In this document: positions 1-7,318 of the stretch, in pieces
How positions within the stretch are numbered: position 1 is the stretch's first letter
How the letters are laid out: each line of letters starts with the position of its first letter
Source of the DNA: Phycisphaerae bacterium
GTDB lineage: Bacteria; Planctomycetota; Phycisphaerae; Phycisphaerales; SM1A02
Reading direction: 5' to 3'
Assembly (NCBI GenBank): GCA_002683195.1
Contig: NYSW01000042.1
Location: 96,859-116,892 of the forward strand
DNA length: 20,034 nucleotides
Notes under the pieces: generated by a model
Database searches by the model: none
Told to the model about the DNA's origin: nothing
The model's input: only the letters and a program-made list of their open reading frames with translations
Position numbers and translations under genes: made by a program

Positions 1-746
1 TAGAAGGCGTCGAATCGCTGCTCCTGGCCGAGGTCGAAGGGATTCACCAGCGACTGCCCTTCCGGCGCCGACAGCAACGCCGTGCCGATGTCCGACCAGG
101 AATAGGTGACGAGCAGGAAGATCATCACCGCGAGGAAGACGATCTGACCGAAGGAACCCTGGACGAAATCGGTGACGATCACCGCCACCTGTCCCCCGAT
201 GAACACGAAGAAGAGCGCGGTTCCCAGCAGGACACCCATCAGCAGCGGAAAGGTCCCGACCTCGACGCCCACGACCTGGACCACCGGCGGAAGACCGCAC
301 AGGGCGATGAAGAATCGAGCCGCGACCGAGGGGAACACGCCGTAGTTCAAGATCCCGCCGACGAAGGCCACCAGGCCGGCGAAGATCCGGAATCGCCGGG
401 AGTACCGGATCTCGAAGAACTGGGCCATGGTCAGCGCACGCGTCTGTCGGAACCGGTAGACCACCCAGCCCGACAGGGCGATCACGATCAAGGCGGGGTT
501 CTCCATGAACCCCCACCAGATGCTGGTGAATCCGACGTCGTAGTACTGCTGCCAGAACCAGACCAGTGAGATGACTCCCAGCTGGGCCATGCCGTAACTG
601 ACCGCGATCAGATACCGACCGGCACAGCGATCGGCGGCGAGAAAGCCGCTCACGGTCCGCGCGTACCGATTGGTCGCAAGGGCCGCGAGCACGAGCCCGG
701 CCACGAAGGTGGCGACGATGATCCAGTCGAAGTTGGTCAGATGCAA
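1..746 (-). CDS. Sodium:solute symporter family protein, N-terminal part (cut by window edge)
   Basis: The minus strand has an open frame of about 248 residues running off the left edge. It encodes a very hydrophobic protein with the character of the SSS (solute:sodium symporter) family, which couples Na+ entry to uptake of sugars, amino acids or similar solutes across the inner membrane. Visible are a first membrane helix right after the start (FDWIIVATFVAGLVLAAL), a loop with RTVSGFLAADR, a segment with TMAQFFEIRYSRRFRIFAG, and a long hydrophobic stretch ending in a VTDFVQGSFGQ segment, in the order expected for the first five or so helices. The substrate cannot be told. No ATG or GTG lies between the in-frame stop at 789-791 and the first helix, so a TTG at 744-746 (reading MHLTNFDW) is the best start; its ribosome site is weak. 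It lies 42 bp downstream of sbcB on the same strand. Confidence 0.85.
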   Translation of the reverse strand, partial: MHLTNFDWIIVATFVAGLVLAALATNRYARTVSGFLAADRCAGRYLIAVSYGMAQLGVISLVWFWQQYYDVGFTSIWWGFMENPALIVIALSGWVVYRFRQTRALTMAQFFEIRYSRRFRIFAGLVAFVGGILNYGVFPSVAARFFIALCGLPPVVQVVGVEVGTFPLLMGVLLGTALFFVFIGGQVAVIVTDFVQGSFGQIVFLAVMIFLLVTYSWSDIGTALLSAPEGQSLVNPFDLGQEQRFDAF

Positions 747-788
747 GAGTACGCCCGGTCGGTGGGGCGGCGACGATGCCGCGCAGAT

Positions 789-2270
789 TCAGGTGGCAAG
801 GGGAAGGTCGATACCGATCGATCGCGCCAGACCGCGGGTCCAGGCCTCGACCTCGTCGAGCACTCGCTGGTCGGCATCGGTGCCTCGGTGGGAATCGATC
901 GTGACCAGCGCTTCCTCCGCCCGCGGGATGTCCGCGGTGCCGGGCCCCATCAGGCGCTCCCGACGGTGTTCCTGCCAACGAGCCGTCTCCTCCGCGTCGA
1001 GCGCCTCGGGTGCGGTTCGGGCGAGAAACCGGAATGCGATCTCCTCGAGTCGATCGTCCTCGGTCTGTCGCATCAGGCGACGAATGGCGTCGGGACCTCC
1101 GGCGCGGGCGTCCCGCATGCCCGCGGAATCCGCCCGGGAGGGAAACCCGCCGTACAGAAGTTCTTCGGGATCGATCCCTTCGGACTCGGGTGGTTCATCC
1201 GCGACCATCCGAAGTCGCTCCCGGATCCGCGCATGGTTGTCGCGAACGAACGCCATGCGGCGTTCCACGGTCGCCGGATCGAGGTCGAGTCCCGCCCATC
1301 CCTGGTCCGTCGCGTCGAGAACTCGCGGGGTCGCGACCATGGGGAGCTTGTTCGTTCGAAGCCGTCGGACCGGGACCCGCGGAAGTTCATGATCGATTCG
1401 ATGGAATCGAGCATGAAGCTGACGCGGTTCGAGTTCCAGAATCTCCTCGGGATCGCCATGCAGATCAAGGACCAGCCGCCCATTGGTGTCGAGCTGGTCG
1501 ATCATCACCGCGACCGTGGCATGACCGCGGGCGGCACCGATCCCCCGATCACAGAGCACGAACGGTTCGAGGCTCCGGTCCACGAGGGCCGCCACCTCTT
1601 TCTTACGACGAAGTCCGAACGCATAGGACCAGAGTCGGGGCTGGCTCCGCTTCAGGAGTCGGGCGAGTTCGATCGTCGCCCGCACGTCCCCTAGAGCATC
1701 GTGGGCTTCGGCCGCGTGGGCATCGATACCGTTGGCGGCGGCGACGTCACCGAGGGAAAGCGACACCGCCCCGTCGTCATACGAGGGCCATTCGATGCCG
1801 TCTCGACGGCCGGTGGCCCAGGCGAAGCGATAGGCCGCCAGCAGATCGAAGCGGGCGTTCCCATCCATCCACTCCCGGTCGTAGGGCGGAAGCAGGTTCC
1901 GCCAGGCCGCGAAACGCACGATCTCATCGTCGTAGCCGAGACTGTTCCATCCTGTGGACGTGGTGCCTGGTCGCCCCAGCACCTCCAGCACCTGCTCGAT
2001 GAACGCCGATTCCTCGAGGCCTTCCGTGACGTCCTGTGGCGTGATGCCGGTCACCAGAGATGCCCCGATCGCCGGTGGTTCCTCCACCGAGGGCAGGCAG
2101 TGGATCTCGATCTCGTCTCCGACAGGAAGCAGATCGAGGTCGGTCCGAATCCCCCCGAACTGGGCTGGCCGGTCCCGACGCGGGTACGGGCCGCGACGGC
2201 CACGATCCCAGGGCCGGGGGAGCGACCCGAAGGTCTCGAAGTCGAACCAGAGAATCGTCTCGTCGGTCAT
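789..2270 (-). CDS. sbcB: Exodeoxyribonuclease I (3'-5' ssDNA exonuclease)
   Basis: This 493-residue protein matches exonuclease I, which degrades single-stranded DNA 3' to 5' in recombination and mismatch repair. The DEDDh exonuclease core is complete. FDFETFG carries D10 and E12, GYDDEIVRF carries the third acid at D114/D115, and HDALGDVRATIELARLL supplies H190 and D195, matching the E. coli HDAMAD motif. The family-specific DRPAQFGGIRTD, the QPRLWSY segment followed by an arginine/lysine-rich stretch, and NKLPMVATPRVL are also present, so this is SbcB rather than a generic DnaQ or RNase T protein. Length is close to the 475 residues of the E. coli enzyme. Between ETFG and DRPAQF there are 17 residues, rich in Arg and Pro, where E. 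coli has 5. A GGAGG sits four bases before the ATG. The gene lies between an esterase and a symporter, with no repair genes nearby. Confidence 0.93.
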   Translation of the reverse strand: MTDETILWFDFETFGSLPRPWDRGRRGPYPRRDRPAQFGGIRTDLDLLPVGDEIEIHCLPSVEEPPAIGASLVTGITPQDVTEGLEESAFIEQVLEVLGRPGTTSTGWNSLGYDDEIVRFAAWRNLLPPYDREWMDGNARFDLLAAYRFAWATGRRDGIEWPSYDDGAVSLSLGDVAAANGIDAHAAEAHDALGDVRATIELARLLKRSQPRLWSYAFGLRRKKEVAALVDRSLEPFVLCDRGIGAARGHATVAVMIDQLDTNGRLVLDLHGDPEEILELEPRQLHARFHRIDHELPRVPVRRLRTNKLPMVATPRVLDATDQGWAGLDLDPATVERRMAFVRDNHARIRERLRMVADEPPESEGIDPEELLYGGFPSRADSAGMRDARAGGPDAIRRLMRQTEDDRLEEIAFRFLARTAPEALDAEETARWQEHRRERLMGPGTADIPRAEEALVTIDSHRGTDADQRVLDEVEAWTRGLARSIGIDLPLAT

Positions 2271-2326
2271 GGGGCCTCCGGGTTCGAGACTAACTCACTC
2301 GAGAATTCGACGCGGCGCCCGACCAG

Positions 2327-3217
2327 TCATCCACCAGCGGCTTCGTCCGATGGTGCTTTTTCGTCGACCACGGGCAGCTGCTGACCGAACATCCATTCCA
2401 TCGTTCCTTCCGAGCCGTAGGCGTGGTCCCAGGCATTGTGCCGGACCCCTGGGAGTTCGGTGTAACCGATACGCCCGTCCGCCTTCCGAATCGCCCGGAC
2501 CATGGTTCGAGTGAGATCCACGGGCACGACCCGGTCGGCATCGCCGTGGACCGTCCAGATCGGTACGCCGGAGTCGACGATCCGGGCTGCGAAGGAGGGA
2601 TCGCCACCGCCGCAGACCGGCACCACCGCCGCGAACCATTCCGGATGACGGGAGACGAGATCCCACGATCCGAAGCCGCCCATCGAAAGACCGGTCAGAT
2701 AGATCCGCGACGCGTCGATGGTCGGATCCGCGACGAGTTCCCTGATCTTCTTCATCACGGCCTGCATCGGCACGGTCGGGGGCTGGCTGGCGTCGAATCG
2801 CCGCTTGTTCCCGCCATCGATTTCCGACGAGGATGCCACCGATACGGAAGCCCATCGATCTTCCTTGGGGCATTGCGGTACGAAGACGACCGCGGCATGT
2901 CGACCCCCGAGACGAGACTCGGTCACCCATCGTTCGGGCAGCTTGCCCAACTGCTTCCGGTTGTCGTCACCCCTGGAACCGGCTCCATGCAGAAAGATGA
3001 CGAGCGGTACCGGATCATCGGGGGAGAGACCTTCGGGACGATGGATCCGGTACGGGACCTCCGTCGTCCGCCCGCCATGCTCGACCTCGATGATCCCCGG
3101 CTCGAATTTCGACACCACCTCGGGAGGCACCGCCGTGACACCCGCGATCGACGCGCCGACCGAAATGGAGACGGCGGACAGGAGGAAGCAGAAGCCGAAC
3201 TTTCGCATCAAGGTCAT
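2327..3217 (-). CDS. Secreted alpha/beta-hydrolase, esterase/PHB-depolymerase-like
   Basis: This 296-residue protein has an N-terminal signal peptide (a basic MRKFG start, hydrophobic core to about residue 22, small residues to about 26), so it is exported. The rest is an alpha/beta-hydrolase of the carboxylesterase/PHB-depolymerase (LpqC-like) type. Visible are the oxyanion-loop motif FLHGAGSRGDDN (75-86), the nucleophile elbow GLSMGG with S178, the acid in HGDADRVVP (probably D228), and the histidine in GVRHNAWD (H260). Such enzymes cleave short ester bonds, for example acetyl or feruloyl groups on plant polysaccharides; the real substrate is not shown. An AAAGGAT sequence eight bases or so before ATG 3217 supports this start over the ATG three codons later. 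It lies 56 bp upstream of sbcB and 100 bp downstream of the mannosidase, so co-expression with the glycosidase is plausible. Confidence 0.87.
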   Translation of the reverse strand: MTLMRKFGFCFLLSAVSISVGASIAGVTAVPPEVVSKFEPGIIEVEHGGRTTEVPYRIHRPEGLSPDDPVPLVIFLHGAGSRGDDNRKQLGKLPERWVTESRLGGRHAAVVFVPQCPKEDRWASVSVASSSEIDGGNKRRFDASQPPTVPMQAVMKKIRELVADPTIDASRIYLTGLSMGGFGSWDLVSRHPEWFAAVVPVCGGGDPSFAARIVDSGVPIWTVHGDADRVVPVDLTRTMVRAIRKADGRIGYTELPGVRHNAWDHAYGSEGTMEWMFGQQLPVVDEKAPSDEAAGG

Positions 3218-3317
3218 GATTCATCCTTTCGAGTGTGCCGATTACGAGCGATCCCGACTCGACGCCCCGGCGCCACCCTCGAGAAAGTGGTCCGTGGATC
3301 CCGAGTCCACTTCCGGA

Positions 3318-6300
3318 TCATCGTCGCAGACGAATCGATTCGATGCCGAACGGGCGAATGGGAAGCTGGATCACCCGCCCGCTCCGGTCGAAGACGAGTT
3401 CCGAGTGTTTGATCGGGCGTTCCCGGAGGTCGACGGCTTCCGCTCGATTCCATTCCGGAACCCGGATTCGTGCTTGGCCGGCACCGCCGTGCTTCTCGAC
3501 CACCCGGAGAATCACGCCGTCCCCGTCTTCCGCCGGCTTCAAGGCCACCACCTCGAGCGCCGCCGCGCCATCGATCTCGATGCTGAAAGCCTCTCGAATC
3601 GAATCACCGCCCGGTCCCGCGTCCGTACCTTCGAGACGCCTGGCGACCAGGGGCTCGGCGAACGACTCGGCTTCCGCATCGACTCCCGCCCGGCCGGCCG
3701 ACCGGCGGTCACCGTCATGGGGCATGAGCGCGTACCGAAGCCGATGTTCACCTCGGTCGCATCCGGGGTCGGGGAACATCGGAGCCCGAAGCAGACTGAG
3801 ACCCATGACGCCCGCCCGCACGTTCCGGCCGATGATGCCGGCGTCGAGCACCGCGAGGCCCATTCCCGGCTGCGCGAGATCCATCCAGCGACGGCCCGGC
3901 ACTTCGAATCGTGCCTCCTCCCAACTGGTGTTGCGATGCGTCGCGCGTTCGATTTCTCCGAACTGGATGCCGAAGGTCGCCGCTCTCGCCCGAATCGTGG
4001 TGGGGAATTCCGCCCGCAGAAGTCTGCGTTCCTCCCGCCAATCCACCAGCAGTCGAACATCCAGCCGATCGGATTCCGAGTCGAGCACGTATCGAACCAC
4101 GAGTCGACTCGCTGTTCCAATCGCGTGTTCAAACTCGATCGCACCCCGCATGGGTCCCGATTCGATCACCGCGTGGCGGGCCGCCGGGGCGGTGATCTCC
4201 TCGAATTTCTCGTGATAGTCGCGGTCGACGTCCCAGGCTTCCCAGCGCCGAGGTCGATCCTCGTACAGACGAAAACGATTGATCGGGGTCTCGACCACGT
4301 CGTCACCGCCGACCCGGCGCAGCATCCGGACCCGTCCCACGTCGTCGAATTCAACCTCGATCCGGCCGTTGCTCATCGCCAGGCCTTCGACCTCCACCGG
4401 AGCGACCGCATGCAGTCGGGCGGCATCCGCGAGGATCGCACCTCCCGCTGGCACCGCTTCGACCGGGAGCAGTTCCCCGTCGATCTCCACGATGCCTCCA
4501 CGGTCCGTGCTCGATGGATTGAACACCACCACCGGGGCGTCGAGTCCCGAAGCGTCCAGAGATCTTCCCCAGGACCCGAGGGCACCATCGAGTTCCTCCG
4601 CGCAGGTCGATTCGATGGCTTCGTACTGGGCCCGGGCGTCTTCATAGACCTCGGGAATCGAGGACCCGGGGATGATGTCGTGAAACTGATTGAGCAGAAC
4701 CAGACGCCAGGTCTCCTCGAGCCGGGTTCGAAGATCCCGCAGGGCATCTTCAGATGCTTCCGGACCACCACAACCAAGCATCTCGATCGCACGGAGCGAT
4801 GATTCCGCCCGGTGGTTCGCCTGCTTGAGCCACTGGTGCGAGGTGTAGGTGCCGCGATGCAACTCCAGGTACAGCTCGCCATCCCAACGAGCGGCGTCGA
4901 CCCCTGAATTTCGAACCTCCTCGAATTCGGAATGCAGTCGATCGCAGAAATCATCGGCCCGGCCGAACTTCACCGACGGGAGCCCCTGCACCCCTTCGGC
5001 CATGGTCGAGATCCGTTCGACCTGCTCGACCGTCGGACCGCCGCCTCCATCTCCGAATCCATACGGCTGCAACCAGGTCGACGGCCGACCGTGGTCGTGC
5101 TCCGCGACGTTTCGTTCCGCGAACTGCAGATCCGCGGGCAGGATCGAACTGTTGTAGTTGTGTCCGGGGGTCAGGTGGGTGAGCACCTCGGTCCCGTCGA
5201 TTCCCACCCAGTCGAAGGTCACGTGGGGAAATCGATTCCGCTCGCACCAACTGATCTTGTTGGTGAGAAAGGTATCCAGTCCGCACTGCCGGATGATCTG
5301 GGGAAGCGACGCGGGGAATCCGAAGGTGTCCGGAAGATACAGGTGCTTCTGCACCGCATCCTCTCCGAAGGCCCGGGTCCACCAACCCGTTCCGTGAAGG
5401 ACCTGGCGAATGAGACTCTCACCGCTCGGCGCGTTGCAGTCAGGCTCGATCCACATCGCACCCCCCGCTTCCCAGCGTCCTTCGGCCACCCGGGTGGCGA
5501 TCCGGTCGAAGAGCTCCGGGGAATCCTCTCGGATCCACTGGTACTGCTGGGCCTGACTGCAGAGAAAACGAAAGTCAGGCCACGCATCCATGATCCGGTC
5601 GACGGTCGCGAAGGTTCGCAGACACTTCCGTCGAGTCTCCGCCAACGGCCAGAGCCAGGCGGTGTCGATGTGTGCGTGCCCCACCGCGATGCAGTCGGTG
5701 CCGGTATCGGAACCGTCTCCGACCAACAACGCATCGAGTTCCGGCGACAGCATCTCCAGGGTCGGCCGGGGATCGTGGGCGGGAATCCGGTTGATCAGGG
5801 ACCGCAGTCCCGCTTCAAGCGCGTGAGCCCGGGGCGAGTCCACCGGTTGGGCCAGCAGCGTCCGACGGGCGAGGTCCCAGGCCTCGACGAATCGCCAGGC
5901 GTCTTCGTCGAATGCGATCAGTTCCGCCGCCGCGAGGCGGCCGGGTCGATCTTCCTTCCAACGAGCATGCAGTTCCGGATGATCCCACCAGAAGGTGGAG
6001 ATGCCGAGCGGCATGTTGCACGCGGCTTCGACCAGCAGATCGACTGATTCGATCCTGGCGTCGGTGAGCAACGGAGCCCGATCGCGATTCGCGTCGAATC
6101 CGTGCCAGGGAGCCCCGTCCCGCCAGAGCAGGGCCTCGGTCCCCGAATCAAATCGCAGATCGACCCTTCGGCCTTGAAAGGACTCCGGCAGTACACCCCG
6201 CAGACGAAACCACGCGGTGCTCCAGACCGGTCCCCAGCGCCAACCCGTCCGGACCGGCTGAAAGGCGTCTTCGGGCAGGGCCTCGACTTCCGCTCGATGA

Positions 6301-6443
6301 GGACGGCCGGAAAATGACGCGACCGCCACCTCCAGCGGAACGACTTCCGGGACCGCCAATGGCCGGAGAACCTCATCGGCGAACGTCTCGAAGCGAAGAG
6401 CGGCGTACTCAAGGTGGGGCAGCATCGGGATTTCCGCGGTCAT
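3318..6443 (-). CDS. Alpha-mannosidase, glycoside hydrolase family 38
   Basis: A protein of about 1040 residues with the full GH38 layout, closest in style to the cytosolic MAN2C1-type enzymes that trim alpha-mannosides. Numbering here is from an upstream in-frame GTG at 6461. An N-terminal beta domain occupies about 20-170. The catalytic domain has HAHIDTAWLWP (262-272, zinc ligands H262 and D266-type positions), IEPDCNAPSGESLIRQ, and the nucleophile in LPDTFGFPASLPQI (D378). It also has GFGDGGGGPT, ELHRGTYTSHQ and the helical-domain signature NQFHDIIPGSSI. C-terminal beta-sandwich domains follow. I see no signal peptide, so it is probably cytoplasmic. I chose the ATG at 6441-6443 (MTAEIPML); the GTG at 6461 and an ATG at 6425 are alternatives, and none has a clear ribosome site. 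It heads the minus-strand gene run. Confidence 0.93.
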   Translation of the reverse strand: MTAEIPMLPHLEYAALRFETFADEVLRPLAVPEVVPLEVAVASFSGRPHRAEVEALPEDAFQPVRTGWRWGPVWSTAWFRLRGVLPESFQGRRVDLRFDSGTEALLWRDGAPWHGFDANRDRAPLLTDARIESVDLLVEAACNMPLGISTFWWDHPELHARWKEDRPGRLAAAELIAFDEDAWRFVEAWDLARRTLLAQPVDSPRAHALEAGLRSLINRIPAHDPRPTLEMLSPELDALLVGDGSDTGTDCIAVGHAHIDTAWLWPLAETRRKCLRTFATVDRIMDAWPDFRFLCSQAQQYQWIREDSPELFDRIATRVAEGRWEAGGAMWIEPDCNAPSGESLIRQVLHGTGWWTRAFGEDAVQKHLYLPDTFGFPASLPQIIRQCGLDTFLTNKISWCERNRFPHVTFDWVGIDGTEVLTHLTPGHNYNSSILPADLQFAERNVAEHDHGRPSTWLQPYGFGDGGGGPTVEQVERISTMAEGVQGLPSVKFGRADDFCDRLHSEFEEVRNSGVDAARWDGELYLELHRGTYTSHQWLKQANHRAESSLRAIEMLGCGGPEASEDALRDLRTRLEETWRLVLLNQFHDIIPGSSIPEVYEDARAQYEAIESTCAEELDGALGSWGRSLDASGLDAPVVVFNPSSTDRGGIVEIDGELLPVEAVPAGGAILADAARLHAVAPVEVEGLAMSNGRIEVEFDDVGRVRMLRRVGGDDVVETPINRFRLYEDRPRRWEAWDVDRDYHEKFEEITAPAARHAVIESGPMRGAIEFEHAIGTASRLVVRYVLDSESDRLDVRLLVDWREERRLLRAEFPTTIRARAATFGIQFGEIERATHRNTSWEEARFEVPGRRWMDLAQPGMGLAVLDAGIIGRNVRAGVMGLSLLRAPMFPDPGCDRGEHRLRYALMPHDGDRRSAGRAGVDAEAESFAEPLVARRLEGTDAGPGGDSIREAFSIEIDGAAALEVVALKPAEDGDGVILRVVEKHGGAGQARIRVPEWNRAEAVDLRERPIKHSELVFDRSGRVIQLPIRPFGIESIRLRR

Positions 6444-6802
6444 GGCCTGAAGACCCGGCACCGAACCCGGGTGAAGAGGGCTTCACGGTAGCACCTCGTT
6501 TCCTCGACTCGTCTCCATCACCCTGCCACCCGACCGGGCCATGAACCTGAAGTAACGCCCGCTCACCGTGGATTTTCAGATTCCAGAGCAATGGTCGTGA
6601 TCATCAACGCGAGTTCATCCACCAGCCCCGAAAGTATCGAGAACGGCGATTCAAGGTCCGGTAGTTCACGACCGATCCCATCGGGCGACCACCATCAACT
6701 CATCTTTCTCACGTCAGCTCCGGAGGATTCGGGAACCCAGGTCGATTCCTCGTCGATACTATGGAACAAGTCGGGCCGACCACCGCCCCGGCGAACGGAC
6801 TC
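6444..6802. other. Divergent intergenic region between mannosidase and exporter operon
   Basis: About 360 bp lie between two divergent transcription units and should hold both promoters. Short frames cross it in several directions, but none has a recognisable product or a convincing ribosome site. The one promoter-like element I can point to is a TAnnnT box at 6757-6762 facing the exporter operon, listed separately. I found no tRNA, riboswitch fold or long inverted repeat here. Confidence 0.5.
6757..6762 (+). promoter_or_regulatory. Candidate -10 element for the exporter operon
   Basis: TACTAT at 6757-6762 (or the overlapping GATACT at 6755-6760) fits the TAnnnT core of a sigma-70-type -10 box at four of six positions. 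There is no clear -35. Transcription from it would start near 6769, placing the ATG at 6803 about 35 bases in and leaving the earlier ATG at 6761 outside the message. The call is weak, but it agrees with the signal-peptide argument for the 6803 start. Confidence 0.25.
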
Positions 6803-7246
6803 ATGCGACTCACCCACCACAGCATCCTCCACCGTCTGGTCGGCCTCCTTCTGGCGGTCTTGATGCCGGTCTGCTGTTGCACCACCCAGGTTCTCGGCGC
6901 GTCGTTGCTGAGTACCGGCGCGGCGGGTGACGACCAGGGGCGAATGATTTCGCCCTGCTGCGGCTCCTGCGCGGATGTCGATGCCACCGGGTCCTCGGAC
7001 TCGCCCCAGCCCCATGACGGCTGTCGCTGCGTTCGAGGTCAGCTCGAAACCTCGAGCGTCACCACCGAGATCCTGGAAGCCCTGGCCTGCCCATTGGTGG
7101 CGCATCCCAGCGAGGACCCTGCAGCCCGCTGGGATTCGCTGAACCGAGTCGCCCCCGAAGCCAACCGAATCCACGGGCCGCCCGAGGATTCCGGGCCGGG
7201 GGTTGAATCGAGACGACTCCGCCGAATCGTCATTCTCCAGACCTGA
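6803..7246 (+). CDS. Small exported Cys-rich protein, first gene of exporter operon
   Basis: From the ATG at 6803 this is a 147-residue protein of no family I can name. It begins with an export signal: RLTHHSILHR, then LVGLLLAVLMPV, then a CCC run at residues 24-26. The mature part carries CCGSC (52-56), a His/Asp-containing spacer, and CRC (74-76), with one more Cys at 96. Clustered CxxC and CxC pairs after a signal peptide suggest a periplasmic protein that binds soft metals or forms disulfides. I recall similar short CC..C/CxC proteins beside heavy-metal efflux genes in planctomycetes, but that recollection is unchecked. The frame is open back to an ATG at 6761, but those 14 residues would precede the signal peptide and are probably untranslated. 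It lies 72 bp upstream of the outer-membrane component. Coding status is likely but not certain. Confidence 0.6.
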   Translation: MRLTHHSILHRLVGLLLAVLMPVCCCTTQVLGASLLSTGAAGDDQGRMISPCCGSCADVDATGSSDSPQPHDGCRCVRGQLETSSVTTEILEALACPLVAHPSEDPAARWDSLNRVAPEANRIHGPPEDSGPGVESRRLRRIVILQT

Positions 7247-7268
7247 TTCCGAATGTGATTGCCTGCGT

Positions 7269-7288
7269 TTCCGCTGCCTCTGGCGGAA
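7269..7288 (+). other. Small hairpin between Cys-rich gene and efflux lipoprotein gene
   Basis: TTCCGC (7269-7274) and GCGGAA (7283-7288) are perfect inverted arms around an 8-base loop, in the 72-bp gap between the two genes. No T-run follows, so it is not a classical intrinsic terminator. It could tune expression or RNA stability, or be chance in GC-rich DNA. Confidence 0.25.
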
Positions 7289-7318
7289 GCTGCTTCGTGT
7301 CACCCTTGGAATGGTTCC

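Noticed and set aside
741..1694. 317-codon plus-strand frame opposite sbcB
   Set aside because: The minus strand encodes a complete exonuclease I; the opposite frame is a composition-driven shadow.
3286..3312. Possible terminator hairpin after the mannosidase (AAGTGG/CCACTT or GTGGA/TCCAC)
   Set aside because: The alternative stems are only 5-6 bases, the longer one has a 16-base loop, and only a three-T run follows on the minus strand.
2718..4802. 694-codon plus-strand open frame antisense to the mannosidase and esterase
   Set aside because: It spans two well-supported minus-strand genes and the gap between them, has low-complexity Arg/Pro/His-rich sequence, and shows no domain.
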